Of a stretch of 64,000 nt of DNA, positions 49,749 through 60,182 are shown piece after piece. The notes under the pieces are model-generated. The model saw nothing but the letters and a program-made list of their open reading frames with translations. It ran no database searches and was not told the origin of the DNA. The stretch comes from Lycorma delicatula. Taxonomy: Eukaryota; Arthropoda; Insecta; Hemiptera; Fulgoridae. The stretch lies in assembly GCF_047948215.1 (NCBI RefSeq), contig NC_134460.1, forward strand, positions 17,412,501 through 17,476,500, in the 5' to 3' direction. A program made the position numbers and the translations under genes. How positions within the stretch are numbered: position 1 is the stretch's first letter; every line of letters begins with the position of its first letter.

Positions 49749-50339
49749 TTATAAAGTTTAATAGTTACAAATTTAATTTACGATAAAGAAAAAGGAATTT
49801 TCGTGTCATAAAAAGACAACAATACGTCTTAAATAAAATTCGTTTTATTACAAAACCCTAATTAATGAAATAAAAATGTTTTATTACTCGTATTATTACT
49901 TGAATTATCAATAATGCCTTAAGTTTCATAAAATTTCGACAGTATTTCGGAACTCGATGGAAATATTTCACTAGATTTATCACTCATTTTCAAATAATTC
50001 TACATTAATTACTAAAAGAAAACGGTAGAAGGATACAAAAGGGGAAAAATACCTAACAAAAGCGGTATAGAAGATGACTAAAAAGAAATTAAAAACAAAA
50101 ACTGCAAAAATACACTGAAAATGTGAATACATTGTGGAGATCAGGAAGGACAAAAAAATGTTATTTTTTCGGTGGATAAAAAAAACCAAAATTAAACAAG
50201 TAAGAAAAAAAGAGTTAAATGAAACAATAGAAATAACGAAAAAAAAATTAAAGTAAAAAATAATGAAAAATAAGTAAATTCGTTCAAGAAAAAAAATATA
50301 TATCGGTATCCACTGTTTAATATTCAAATCTGTAAAAAA
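49747..50339. other. AT-rich DNA, no feature recognised
   Basis: The minus frame at 49980-50327 is Phe/Ile-rich, low-complexity, and not supported as a gene. Confidence 0.4.
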
Positions 50340-50440
50340 GCAACTGACTTTTACTAGAATTTGAGCCTCAGAACCTTCGACTTCAACTGTTAAAACAACT
50401 GATCTGCGATGACCAGTTAACCAAAGTTGACCAGCTTAGT
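50340..50440 (-). mobile_element. SINE B tRNA-like head, truncated
   Basis: cttttactagaatttgagcc (B box on the minus strand), tcagaaccttcgacttcaac, aacaactgatctgcgatgac and accagcttagtggctaaatg correspond to the head of SINE B as seen at 52990-53110. The body is missing. Confidence 0.65.
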
Positions 50441-50584
50441 GGCTAAATGAATATTTGAATAAATCATTTTAAACATTTTATTTAATTTATATAAGAAAAT
50501 AAAATAAATTTTTAAAAGAGTTTTCCATTTACTTACAGTTATAATAATTTAATATTGTTTTTAACTTAAATTTTTCTGGTTGAA

Positions 50585-50715
50585 GTTTAATTAACCACAC
50601 GTCTCAGGAATGGTCGGCTTGAGTCTGTACAAGACTGCACCTCATTTACATATCATTCTCAATTCATTGAGCAGTGTGAGGAGGTTGGTTATATTGTTCA
50701 CTAGTTTGCAACGTA
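50585..50715 (+). mobile_element. SINE B 3' body
   Basis: It reads ccacacgtctcaggaatggt, gcttgagtctgtacaagact, gcacctcatttacatatcat, agcagtgtgaggaggttggt and ends ttcactagtttgc. It is opposite in orientation to the head fragment at 50340-50440, so these are two separate insertions or an inversion. Confidence 0.75.
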
Positions 50716-50794
50716 GTCAATAGGAAAATAAAACAAAATATGTTTAAAATTTTGTTTTAGTAAACTATTTATGGTAATTCTTAAAATATTTATA

Positions 50795-51002
50795 AAAACA
50801 AACGGCGACGTTCAAACTTGAAGCATCATAACGAACTACGCTTTTAACTTACCCCTCTCAAATCTTTTCGACCTAAAACTGAGCGTAAATTAAGAAGAAC
50901 TCAACCAATCTTCATCAAATTTCCACATGCACAACTTCGGCAAATATAAATTTCAATGAAATTGATCTAGTAGTTTTGGAGATTTTCGAGCCACAAAATT
51001 TT

Positions 51003-51003
<1 letters not shown>
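50795..51003 (-). repeat. Family F repeat fragment
   Basis: On the minus strand it reads ttttgtggctcgaaaatctc, ctactagatcaatttcattg, aaatttatatttgccgaagt and onward to gaacgtcgccgtttg. The same order of motifs is found on the plus strand at 60380-60600 (tttgcggctcgaaaatgtgc, cacttgataaatttctctga). The class is unknown. It adjoins a long (TA)n tract. Confidence 0.6.

Positions 51004-51077
<74 letters not shown>
51003..51077. repeat. (TA)n microsatellite, long
   Basis: About 75 bases of alternating AT, the longest uninterrupted TA tract in the window. Confidence 0.95.
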
Positions 51078-51079
<2 letters not shown>

Positions 51080-51224
51080 CAAAGAAACCCCAATTTAAGT
51101 GAATGGTATTTTTGTACTCCTAATAACTGAAATCGTAAAGAAAATTCTTTTTGACACCCCACTCCCACTGTACGACCGAAAATAATACCGTACTTTTCTT
51201 CGAAAAGTCTATAACAAACTCATT

Positions 51225-51550
51225 ACTCAAATCAAATAAAAAAAGTCCTGCTCTTTGACTGCCCAATCTTTGGAACAATCCGACAAAAGTTAGACATGGG
51301 TTCAGATATGAAATCTGTATTAAACTGGAAAGAAGGTATAAAACGTCTGTTGCGGTTCCTCTTCTACACTGGAATGAAGAATGCAATTTAGCGGTTTTTC
51401 TGATTTATTTTTAGTGGTTTGTCTGATTTATGTAATTTATTTTGTTTGTTATTTCTTGTCTGTTTATTTTTGTTATTTATGATCATGTAATGCTATTTCA
51501 GTCACTGTAATTGTTGATGCGACTGTAAAGAAAAGCATTAAAAAAAAAGT
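51225..51550 (+). mobile_element. LINE (Jockey/R1-like) C-terminal end and 3' UTR
   Basis: On the plus strand the frame LLFDCPIFGTIRQKLDMGSD is followed by KSVLNWKEGIKRLLRFLFYT and GMKNAI with a stop at about 51391. This is the typical end of the polyprotein in Jockey/R1-type LINEs (consensus style: H.LF.CP...  to ..LL.F...TG). A 3' UTR of about 150 bases with gactgtaaagaaaagcatta follows, ending in an A-run at 51539-51549. It is a 5'-truncated copy; upstream sequence is degraded. The minus-strand frame 51120-51386 is its shadow. Confidence 0.65.
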
Positions 51551-52819
51551 CTATCAGATATTTTGTAACTTAATTAGAAGATCCGTGAAAAATTTTCTAA
51601 GTTAATGTTAATGTAATAACTAAATATTTTCCAGAAAAAGAAAAAGTACATAAAACTAAACAAGATACGAACATTTTTCATAAGTGTTTAGAGATAACAT
51701 ATTTTTTCGTTGATTATTATTATTATTACTTTCTAAAGAGATGCAAATGAAAACAGCAGATAAATTTGTAAAATTAAGTAATTGACTTTATTACTAAAAC
51801 GTGAAAAAAAATAATAAACAAATTACTGAGATGATCAAAGGAGATTTCTGCTATTGTTTCAAATATTTAATGAACACCAGTATTATTTTTCGTATATACA
51901 CAAGCGAAGAAAGAACATGATAACCAGAAGTACTAAAAATTAGAGAAGTTGTTTGCGTTTATGAATATTTCTGGAAAACCAGACCTCCGGAAAAAAGAAG
52001 AAACATTCTTTCTTTAATGATTTTGCTACCTACTACTGCATATTGATCGTAATTTCAGTTTTGTCCAAAATTTTTGGCAGAAAGGAATAACAAAAACCAG
52101 GTTGGGAAAACATTCATAAAATTTATGATATACAAAAATACCACAAAATTAAACGATTATTACACAATCATAGTAATGTATATTAACCAAATTGTAAATA
52201 AATTCATACTAACAAACAAGCGAAAATTATTTGCACCATTCTTTTAATATTAATGCTAATAGAAACCTTGGTAGGCTAAATTGCACAGATCATTCTAAAA
52301 TATTAATAAACATGTTTATTTTTATTTCGAAAAAAGTATTTAAACTTATTTGTTTGCTTAAGCGAAAGAATTGTTAAACAAGCGAACATCAAATACATAG
52401 TATCCTTTTTAAAATAAATAAAACTATCTAGTTCCTTTTTACCAGACCAAAAAATGTGTCTAAGCATTACGGGTTTTTTTTTATATAAAACACGTATTGG
52501 CATATTAAATTATAAATGATTCAATTCCAAATTAATACAACTTTTTCTTAAGAAGCAACTAATTATAACAGTACCTTCTTCCGTAAAATTTAGTTATTTT
52601 ATACTTTAGTTAAAGCTGTCGATAGCTATAACGTTATGGCAGTTATTGTAAAAATATAATGTCAAACGATAACTATAATTTTTACGTGATTTGATGAAGA
52701 CCTCTAATTTGTTTCTATATCTACGTATCGGATGGTCAGGGCGCGGTAGGTCTCTATGATTTGTAGTTCATCGACGGATTTACATTTCACGCGGTAAATC
52801 AAGTTTTCCTTTCTTTTTT
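51551..52819. other. AT-rich DNA, no feature recognised
   Basis: No repeat shared within the window and no convincing frame were seen. Confidence 0.4.
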
Positions 52820-53115
52820 CTGTTTAGGCTCCGGGAATTACCATTCAGGTATTACTTCAGGGGATGAATGAGGATGATATGAATGAGAGTGTAAATGAAG
52901 TGTACTCTTGTACAAAATCAGTTCGACCATTTCTGAGATGTGTGATTAATTGCAACCAAACCACCAAAGAACATCGGTATCCACGATCTAGTATTGAAAT
53001 CCGTATAAAAGTAACTGCCTTTATTAGAACTTGAACGCTGGAATCCTCGACTTCCAAATCAGCTGATTTAGGAAGAATCGTTCATCAGCAGACCAACCTG
53101 TGGGTCAATCGCGGT
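52820..53115 (-). mobile_element. SINE B, near full length
   Basis: The most complete SINE B with the ctccgg-type tail. From 53115 on the minus strand: gacccacaggttggtctgct, a tRNA-like head (cagctgatttggaagtcgag, B box in gcgttcaagttctaataaag), ggataccgatgttctttggt, ggtttggttgcaattaatca, cacatctcagaaatggtcga, cttcatttacactctcattc and the end gtaattcccggagcctaaac at about 52825. The frame at 52857-53057 is this repeat. Confidence 0.8.
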
Positions 53116-53329
53116 AAATCAACTACAATCAGTCAACTGTACTTATTATAATCAGTCACAACTAATGAGCTCACGACATATCCGAACTAACGCTTTCGAC
53201 GTCTAAACCCTCTTAAAATGGATAGGATTTAATTAACGCGTCCTTCTGGCAGATATTATAAATATATGCTGAACTACGATGATATTTGGCTCATGTTGGT
53301 AGGTTACCAAGGTAGCCTGAACCCAACCG

Positions 53330-53515
53330 AGGAATGCTGACACTGCATACGTCAGGTTTGTTTGTACTCCTGGAGAACGCAAGAAATCGGACTCAAAAGT
53401 GTGATTGTGGCGTTGCGGTAGGACGATATAGCTCATGTCTAAAGCATATTCTTAATCCTTTGACTGTCGTATTGTCACAAGGAAACTGCGAAATGCGATT
53501 TCTTGCGGTCCGGTA
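53330..53515 (+). pseudogene. Possible LINE C-terminal fragment (KCDCG motif)
   Basis: The frame beginning near 53334 reads LHTSGLFVLLENARNRTQKC then DCGVAVG, which resembles the GH....L....C.CG.....H zinc-knuckle-like end of many LINE polyproteins. The His/Cys part downstream is not preserved in frame. The surrounding 53160-53530 is less AT-rich than its flanks. This is a weak assignment; it could be unrelated coding-like sequence. Confidence 0.3.
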
Positions 53516-53530
53516 ACATCACTGAACATA

Positions 53531-54689
53531 TATCGCATCAATTTTAAACAGAGAGGTACTCTCTGTTTATACTGTTGTGCAACCGACCTTAAGATAAATT
53601 ATTTAAAAATAATTCTCCTAATTAACTCGTTTAGTATACTTCCTAAAAGTAACTATCCGTACGCTTTTAATAAGTCTTTTGGAGGAAAAGATTTCATTAA
53701 TTTGAAAGTGAATCGTTCCTACTTTTTAATAATTTTTATAACAAGTTTCATCTTTCTGTTCAACGGGAATATTAAATATCTTTAATTTATTTTTAGAAAG
53801 AATAGGGTATTTAAAAAGCCTTTCTTTAATCATCCACAAGCATATGGACGATGAAACATCATCAAACGTTTCTCTCTACAAAGCAAAGGGTATTTTATCT
53901 TGGGGGGGAAAACTCAAAGCAGATAGATATTCTATTACGCAAAACATAAGAGTACACAATACATTGATGGGGGGACGACAATAAAAACTGTGGAATAATT
54001 GAGATGAATTTTACGAAAACCATAGGTTTCCGATTTCTATATTTATTCACAAAAAGCAATCTTTATATAGATTCCTAGGCACGCAGATTAAAAGGAATAA
54101 AATTAAATACAACTTTTCTACAACCGAAGGAAAATAACTTTTCCCCCGTCTTGGCAAAATATTTATTTTTATTTATTGACGAAGCATTTTTTTTATTTTA
54201 ATAAAAATTTCTAATCCGTAAAATGAACACTTATTTTACCGGAAATTATAAACTTCAACTCTCCTATTGAGTAAAACAAGAGTAGCTTTAGTAACAATAT
54301 AACCTTTTTCACGAAAATATTTAGATAACCACTGAGGAGGTGTTGACATGGATGGATGAAGCAGGGAATAATAGCGAGTTATTTTTAAATCATAAAGAGA
54401 AACAGGAAAGTGAGAATTTATTTGTCCACCAATTATTATGATTGATACTGATTTAAGCTACTTTAGTAACGAAAAAGAAACATTTATTATGGCACCAATT
54501 TTAACTGGACTGATCAGGATTTAAACCATTAGAAAATTAAGAAACTAATTTATTATTTTCTTATAATTATTATATTAATAAATTCAAAATGTGTTGCATT
54601 TTTTCCCCATAAATAAAATTTTAATATATAGTATATTTATGAATTAATACGTAAAGTAAAAGTAAAAATGTTTTCAGCACTGTGTACCA
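53531..54689. other. AT-rich DNA, no feature recognised
   Basis: No motif, SINE or coding relic was recognised in this stretch. Confidence 0.4.
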
Positions 54690-55399
54690 TTTTTTATTTC
54701 TTGTACAAATTAAAGGAAGTATTATGATCGCGAAAAATTTCGGTTGTCAGATATCAACGGAAACATCCATTTTGACCATCCCTGAATCCATTTTGTGTAG
54801 TTTCGGCGTGACGTCTGCACGTACGTATGTATCTTAACTCATAACGCAAAAACGATTAGCCGTAGAAAGTTGAAATTTTGGATTTAGGATTGTTGTAACA
54901 TCTATTTGAGCACCTCTCCATTTGATTACAATCGACTGGACTAAAGGTGTCCAAAAAGCCCAAAATCCAAAAATTTGGATTTTGGACTTTTTCTTAATTG
55001 AAGTAGTAAGCCCTCATTGAGACCTTTTCAACGATATATCATAAGTGGTACCTATTATCATCGATTCCAGAGTTATAGCCAAATAACATTTTAATTACTT
55101 AAATATTTGGATCTTACAAGGGGGAGACACATCGGTTTGAATCCGACTTCAAATACGTATACTTTTTATTTTTTAATTTAAATATATTGATTTATTAATA
55201 ATTATTTACCACTGATTGCAAAAAAAAATAAATAAAATAATGATTCAATAATAACAATAAAAAAAGAAATCATATGAAAAAATATCAGAAGTTATTAATG
55301 AAATAAAATTTTATGTACTTTTCAATTTAATTCAAAAATTCTTACTAAGGTTAATAATTATTAATAACTCAATACATTTAAATTTTAAAAAAGTTACAA

Positions 55400-55500
55400 A
55401 AATATATGAAGTCGGATTCGAACCGATGTGTCTATGGTTACAGATCCGACACGTTCTCACTTACACCACAAAACTATTTGAGCGACGTGAACAAAATTAA
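55400..55500 (-). other. tRNA-like sequence (SINE-head type, not a functional tRNA)
   Basis: On the minus strand there is an A-box-like tggtgtaagtg, then gagaacgtgtcggatctgta around a possible anticodon loop, then a perfect T arm tcggttcgaatccga containing a canonical B box, then cttcat in place of a proper acceptor strand. The anticodon stem does not pair well (atct/ccatag) and the acceptor stem cannot be closed, so it is a tRNA-derived pol III promoter-like unit and not a working tRNA gene. The identity of the parent tRNA is unclear. Confidence 0.5.
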
Positions 55501-55528
55501 TATTTAAACTAATACAAAATGCTGATAC

Positions 55529-55564
55529 GGACACCACAAAAAAATGTGATGCAATGTGGTGTCC
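55529..55564. other. Hairpin with 10-bp perfect arms
   Basis: ggacaccaca (55529-55538) pairs with tgtggtgtcc (55555-55564). The arm sequence echoes the gtggacaccaca end motif of family P, so this may be a pair of P ends left head to head. Confidence 0.75.
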
Positions 55565-55730
55565 ACCATAATGCAATTATATAACTGTCCACTTTAATAA
55601 ATAACTGGAGGATTGTATCTCACTTTCAAATGAAATAAGTTTAAATGAATTACAGCAAAAATATGTGTGTGATATTTAATAGGCGTAAACGGAAGTGAAG
55701 TAGTGTCCACATAGAATTTTTTTTAACTCT

Positions 55731-56492
55731 TTTTAATGAAATGGATTATCTATTGACTGAAGTGTATGGAATTTTATGGAAAAATGTGAAAAAAAGGTTT
55801 TTAATTAAATTGCCGTAACAGGAGTACTCTTTTTCCAACTTTCACCCAAAATAGGTTTTAGTACTAGTAAGACATTGAGTTCTTAATAAACATAGTTACT
55901 AGTAAAACACTGATTTGAAAAACATAATCTGTATAAAACAAAACTTTTTTCGACCGAATGAAATTCAGTATTTCAATAAATTAAAATTAGAAGAAAATGT
56001 GTAATACAGTAGTCGCGCTATAACTTTGTCGATGGTTTTAAATTTTAAAAAATATTTTTATAATAACGATAAAAATTCAGGTGTATTTTTATTCAACAAT
56101 CAGTCTTCTGTTAACTTATACAATCAGAAACAACTTTAAAATCTAAAGTACCCTTTATACCTCTTTTTAGAATAGCACGATTTTAAAATTGAAATGCGGG
56201 AAAAAGTTCTAAAACAGGTCTTTAATGGCCTAATAACTTACCTATTACTATTACTTTCCATTTTGAGCTTTGCGTACGGTTTTCCATTTATTTTCCAAGT
56301 AATTTTATCCGTGATAGTTATTTTTAAAAATTAAAAATAAGAATTGATGTGTTCGCATTTATGAAGCTGAGTAATAAAACACATACAATAACTAAAGAAA
56401 CCACTATTATGATGACAATGATAAGATATAATATTAAAAAATAACTTTATGGAGAGAAACGGTACTGTAACAATCTCCTTAATAACTAACTA
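55731..56492. other. AT-rich DNA, no feature recognised
   Basis: Nothing was recognised between P5 and the hairpin at 56493. Confidence 0.4.
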
Positions 56493-56530
56493 CAATCTAC
56501 GTCACGAAACGTTGTTCGTGACGTAGATTG
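56493..56530. other. Hairpin with 16-bp perfect arms
   Basis: caatctacgtcacgaa (56493-56508) is exactly complementary to ttcgtgacgtagattg (56515-56530) with a 6-base loop. There is no flanking T-run or gene. Confidence 0.8.
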
Positions 56531-56639
56531 ATTATTCTATTTTTACATACCAAAATATTATTTCATCATCCACGACGTAATAGTTATTTCACTTATTGAA
56601 GTGAAATTTTAATCTTTTATTTTACTTCATCATTATCGT

Positions 56640-56890
56640 GATCTGGTGTTCTGCCTGGCGGCAGGTCTCTTACGTCCCCACTGTCTCCACCCATTTCTGT
56701 CCCAAGCCTTTACTTCTCGTTCGTCGCTTTGCAGTTTCCAATCTTCACCTCCTCTACTAACTTCATCCTTCTTCTTCCTCCGACCCTTTCTACGCAGTTA
56801 TCACGATTTTTCACACCGTATGTTCACTAACCGGTTTTCTTTTGTATACTTTCCACATTACAGGGTTCCCAGCAAATTTAACATTCTTTT
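56640..56890 (-). pseudogene. LINE polyprotein C-terminal end (relic)
   Basis: On the minus strand, GGRRRMKLVEEVK (about 56770-56810) is followed, after frame changes, by a tryptophan-containing RNGWRQWGRKRPAARQNTRS ending near 56645. This corresponds to the GRRR.QLL.DLKE ... W ... ARQ tail of CR1/RTE-like insect LINEs. It is probably the end of the same element whose upstream piece lies at 57940-58095. The plus-strand frame 56646-56897 is a shadow. Confidence 0.5.
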
Positions 56891-57939
56891 TTCCTGACCA
56901 ATTTAATCCAAAATTTCCTAACTCTCATAATGTTATGCTATTTCCATTTGCTCTGCGAAATATATACATATTTTATTTTTTGAAACCTCCACCATTCCTA
57001 TAGCTACCCAACTCAAGTCTCTTTTTTTTATTATTACATTCATTTTCAAAGTTTATTTTTTAATTATTTATTTTTCAATATACATTTAAAATTAGACTAC
57101 TTTTTGTGATAAATTGTTTCAGTAAATTAAATTACAAAAGTAAAAAAAAAATAACAATATTTCATAAATTTCTCGCATAAATATGAACATCATAACTAAA
57201 AGTAATATAAAAAAGATATAAAAACTAACTAAAGCGATTTTAAGAAATAATAGGTTCGCACCTAAAATTTCTTAAAACTTTTCACAAAAACTAGTCTAAA
57301 TTATTTTTCAAAGTAAGCGAAAAACAATATTTAAAAACTTGGTTTACATAAAAATGCTAAGAAACACAAGTTCAATTTAACAAAGAATATATGTAAGATC
57401 ACAACTTCAAGGAAAACTAAAATCACTGTGACTAAAATTAATACAGATAAGAAGGTTATTTTGTACAGAAAACAAACATTATTAACATTTACTTAAAAAA
57501 CGTTTTGTCTTTATTATTCTAATGTACACCAAAAAATTAAAAAAAATATTCTGAGATTTCATTACATATGTAGTATTATGTACATATAAAACACAGAGCA
57601 GCGTTTCTTCAATATCTTCAGGTTCCTCTTAATGGTTTTCCCTTTTCTGAATGTTTAATTTTGGAGGCTATCTGTTCTTCTTCTGTCAAGATTGTAACTC
57701 TCAACTTCTACAACACATTCTTTTAGATCGTCTTCTAGAGCTTCTGACTGCAGTGAGCATTTTTTTTTTGCAATAAAAACATTGTTCTTGGTCCCAGCAT
57801 CTACAACTGTATAAAAAATTTTTCGTTGATAAATTATTGTCTCTTCGTACAAATTCTCCACAAGAATAGATTTGATCATGGAAAAACCACCTCTGAAATG
57901 TAATTCTCTGAAATTTTTTTCAATTTTTCCTAACTGTTT
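56891..57939. other. Sequence between two LINE blocks
   Basis: About 1 kb of mostly AT-rich sequence separates the two LINE pieces, which in intact elements lie only about 150 bases apart. It contains a minus-strand frame (57655-57879) with the mixed sequence EALEDDLKECVVEVESYNLD, which I do not recognise. The simplest reading is a later insertion, now decayed. Confidence 0.4.
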
Positions 57940-58095
57940 CTAAGTTTACATTCCTGACTTTTCCTGCCTGTAAGAACCACGGCGTAAGTATTCTTTTTTC
58001 TGTCATCCTGTTCATTATTTTATCCTCACTTTATCCGTCCATCTTACTTTCTTCATTCTTCTTCGTAACCACATCTGAAAAGCCTAAATCCAATT
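57940..58095 (-). pseudogene. LINE polyprotein fragment (WTDKVR block)
   Basis: On the minus strand, AFQMWLRRRMKKVRWTDKVR (about 58010-58075) matches the well-known FEMWCWRRM.KISWTD.V.N block near the end of CR1/RTE-like LINEs. A frame change and the degraded EKRILTPWFLQAGKVRNVNL follow. Stops and the separation from 56640-56890 mark it as a relic. Confidence 0.6.
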
Positions 58096-59378
58096 CCTAT
58101 CTTCATGCTTCACTTCCATGCTTTTGGGTTTTTTTTTTTACTTAGTTTAACAAGACAAAGACATCAGTTTTTTTTACGTAAAAAAAGCCATTCTTGACAG
58201 AAATAGCTATATGAGAAAAATAGTAAGTTCAAAAACGTCCAAATTTGGTAAATATAATGAAAAAGAATTATTAATGATGTAGGTATGAAAGACATTTTTT
58301 AGAATTTTTGCGCGTTAAATTCGAGCTTAAAACTCAGCAAGTTAAATTAAAAAAAAGAACTTTTCTTTAATTTTTCTTAAATTTTTTTGAGAAATTCCGA
58401 AGATATGAATCTGGACAATTTATCAGAAAAATGATAGGAGAGTATGATAAGACTACCAACAATTTATTATTTTGTATTAAACGAAAATTATTACCTTTTA
58501 AACTTATCGGCAATAATATAACGGGTCTAAAATAAAATTAACGCGCTGGCTGCAAATGAAATCACGAATCAAATATCAAAAACTCTCACGAAGAAAACTT
58601 TTAAAATTACTAATAATTAGAGAATCTAATTTTTCATCTGTAATAGAATGTGTTAAATATATTCAGAGTCAAACGAAGAGAAGGAATGTTTTACAATTGA
58701 AGAAAAAACTATTCCGACTAGTTTTGTTTTATACTTTTTGTACTTGTAAAACCTGTTCAATAATGTGTAAAAATGGTTAAAAAATATTCTAACCGAAATA
58801 AAACATTAACAGATTCTGTAAATAAAAATTTCCAAGAAGGACACATTCCATTCCTTTAAACAAAACTTCGTCTAAATAAACCGAAAGTTATAAACTGTAT
58901 ACGTACAACAACCAGTAGATTTGTTAACAAATCACCACCTCTTGCTAAAAGAGTTCTTCAATAAAACTATAATTTATATATTTTTCGGTTGTAAAAATTT
59001 TTAAATGATAAAACAACGTAATTTGTTATAGTATTATTAAAGGAAAAATTAGGTTAACTGATTTTCTGCGCTTTCATATCTTAATTAAAAAAAGATGACT
59101 TTCAAATTTTTTATGCTGACAAAATCAATTTTAAAAGACCTCTCTTTTAATAAAATAAAAAAAAATAAATAACGAAGAAAAACCGCAGGCTAGATTTACC
59201 TTTCAAAAAAATGATAGTAAAATATATTTGAAAAACAGTAAAACGTTTAAATATAAACAAAATGTTTGCGTTTTTATTGTAATTTAAATAAAAATTTCAA
59301 GGTTAAATAAAACCATCAAATAGTTATTATAAATGGATAATTTAACTACAGGAGTGCTAGATTTACTATTATAACTAC
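58096..59378. other. AT-rich DNA, no feature recognised
   Basis: The plus-strand frame at 58556-58780 is Lys/Leu-rich with no recognisable motif; I do not support it. Confidence 0.4.
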
Positions 59379-59775
59379 ATTATATATATAAATGAATGTT
59401 TGTCTGCCTGTATGACTCTTATGCCTTCCTAAACCGTTCAACCGACAGCGATGAAACTTTAGGGAATGGTTGGACGCATGCCAGGGAAGGTTTCTGAATT
59501 AGTTTTGACCCGCTAGGTGGCGCTGGCGTCGAGATATTTCGAAAAATTGTATTTATGAACCGATTTGGTTCATATTCAGAATATGAATATCGGTTACGTG
59601 AAAAGAAATATTTTTGCAAAAACTATACCCGCTAGATGAGGCCGGTGTCGAGATATTTACGAAACAAACAAATATACAAAGAGACTCTTTTATTCTATAT
59701 ATGTATATATAAAAGGCATGTTCGTATGTGTGTCCGATAAAGACCAAAAAACTAATGGACCGATTTACGCGCGGG

Positions 59776-59912
59776 CAAAAGGGAAAAATGGAAAACGGGG
59801 AAAATGGGAAAAGATGGAAAGAAAAAAGGGGAAACGGGAAAGGGTAAAAAGGAAACTCGGAGAGGGCAGAGGGAGAAGGGAGAAGGGAAAAGGGGAAGGA
59901 GAATAAGTGAAA
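59776..59912 (+). repeat. Long polypurine tract
   Basis: About 135 bases are almost entirely A and G on the plus strand (segments such as gggaaaaatggaaaacgggg), interrupted by very few pyrimidines. Inside the Helitron-like element. The frames over it are low-complexity. Confidence 0.85.
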
Positions 59913-59975
59913 GGTAAAATTTGTGAAGTTCAGTTTTTAATTTTTTTATCAGATTTTCAATTGTGTTCATTAAAA

Positions 59976-59993
59976 CTCTCTCTCTCCCACTCT

Positions 59994-60082
<89 letters not shown>
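59976..60082. repeat. (CT)n-(TA)n compound microsatellite
   Basis: About 65 bases of CT repeats with one tag interruption, then about 38 bases of TA, directly before the Helitron 3' end. Confidence 0.93.
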
Positions 60083-60086
<4 letters not shown>

Positions 60087-60149
60087 TACATAGCATTGCC
60101 GGGTCTGCTAGTTTAATTTATATTACACGGTTACAATAATAATATTTTC

Positions 60150-60182
60150 AAGTAAAGTTATTATTATTATTATTATTATTAA
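60150..60182. repeat. (ATT)n microsatellite
   Basis: A short run of about seven ttattatta units. Confidence 0.8.

Larger units (their letters stand above)
54690..55730 (-). repeat. Family P interspersed element, copy P5 (longest, composite)
   Basis: Opposite in orientation to P1-P3. It starts attaaaggaagtattatgat (54708-54727) and contains atcaacggaaacatccattt, ctgcacgtacgtatgtatct, the hairpin ccaaaatccaaa / tttggattttgg with a 2-base loop (54960-54985), and a T-arm-like acatcggtttgaatccgac (55129-55147). The AT-rich part follows. Unlike the other copies it then has a second, oppositely oriented T-arm-like sequence (55408-55430) belonging to a fuller tRNA-like unit (55400-55500), a hairpin at 55529-55564, and finally ggcgtaaacggaagtgaagt / agtgtccacatagaattttt at 55682-55720. 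That end matches the gatgtggacacc end of P2 and P3. Confidence 0.75.
59379..60111 (+). mobile_element. Non-autonomous Helitron-like element
   Basis: The left part begins tatatatataaatgaatgtt and continues tgtctgcctgtatgactctt, cctaaaccgttcaaccgaca, gcgatgaaactttagggaat, a style common at the 5' ends of insect Helitron/Helentron derivatives. The right end reads tagcattgccgggtctgctag followed by T, i.e. the CTAG|T terminus of Helitrons (CTRR), with tagca/tgcta as a short stem. Inside are two direct copies of a cgctagg.gg..ggcgtcgagatattt-type unit (59506-59545 and 59624-59664), a purine tract and a CT/TA microsatellite. There is no Rep/helicase coding sequence, so it is non-autonomous. The left limit is approximate. 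Confidence 0.6.

Noticed and set aside
49980..50327. 115-codon minus-strand frame with apparent transmembrane segments
   Set aside because: Same compositional artefact; no motif and no gene context.
55400..55500. Possible functional tRNA gene
   Set aside because: The T arm is perfect but the acceptor stem cannot close and the anticodon stem is broken; it sits inside a repeat.
59718..59970. Lys/Arg/Gly-rich frame and its opposite-strand Leu/Phe/Pro frame
   Set aside because: Both are translations of the polypurine tract and its complement.
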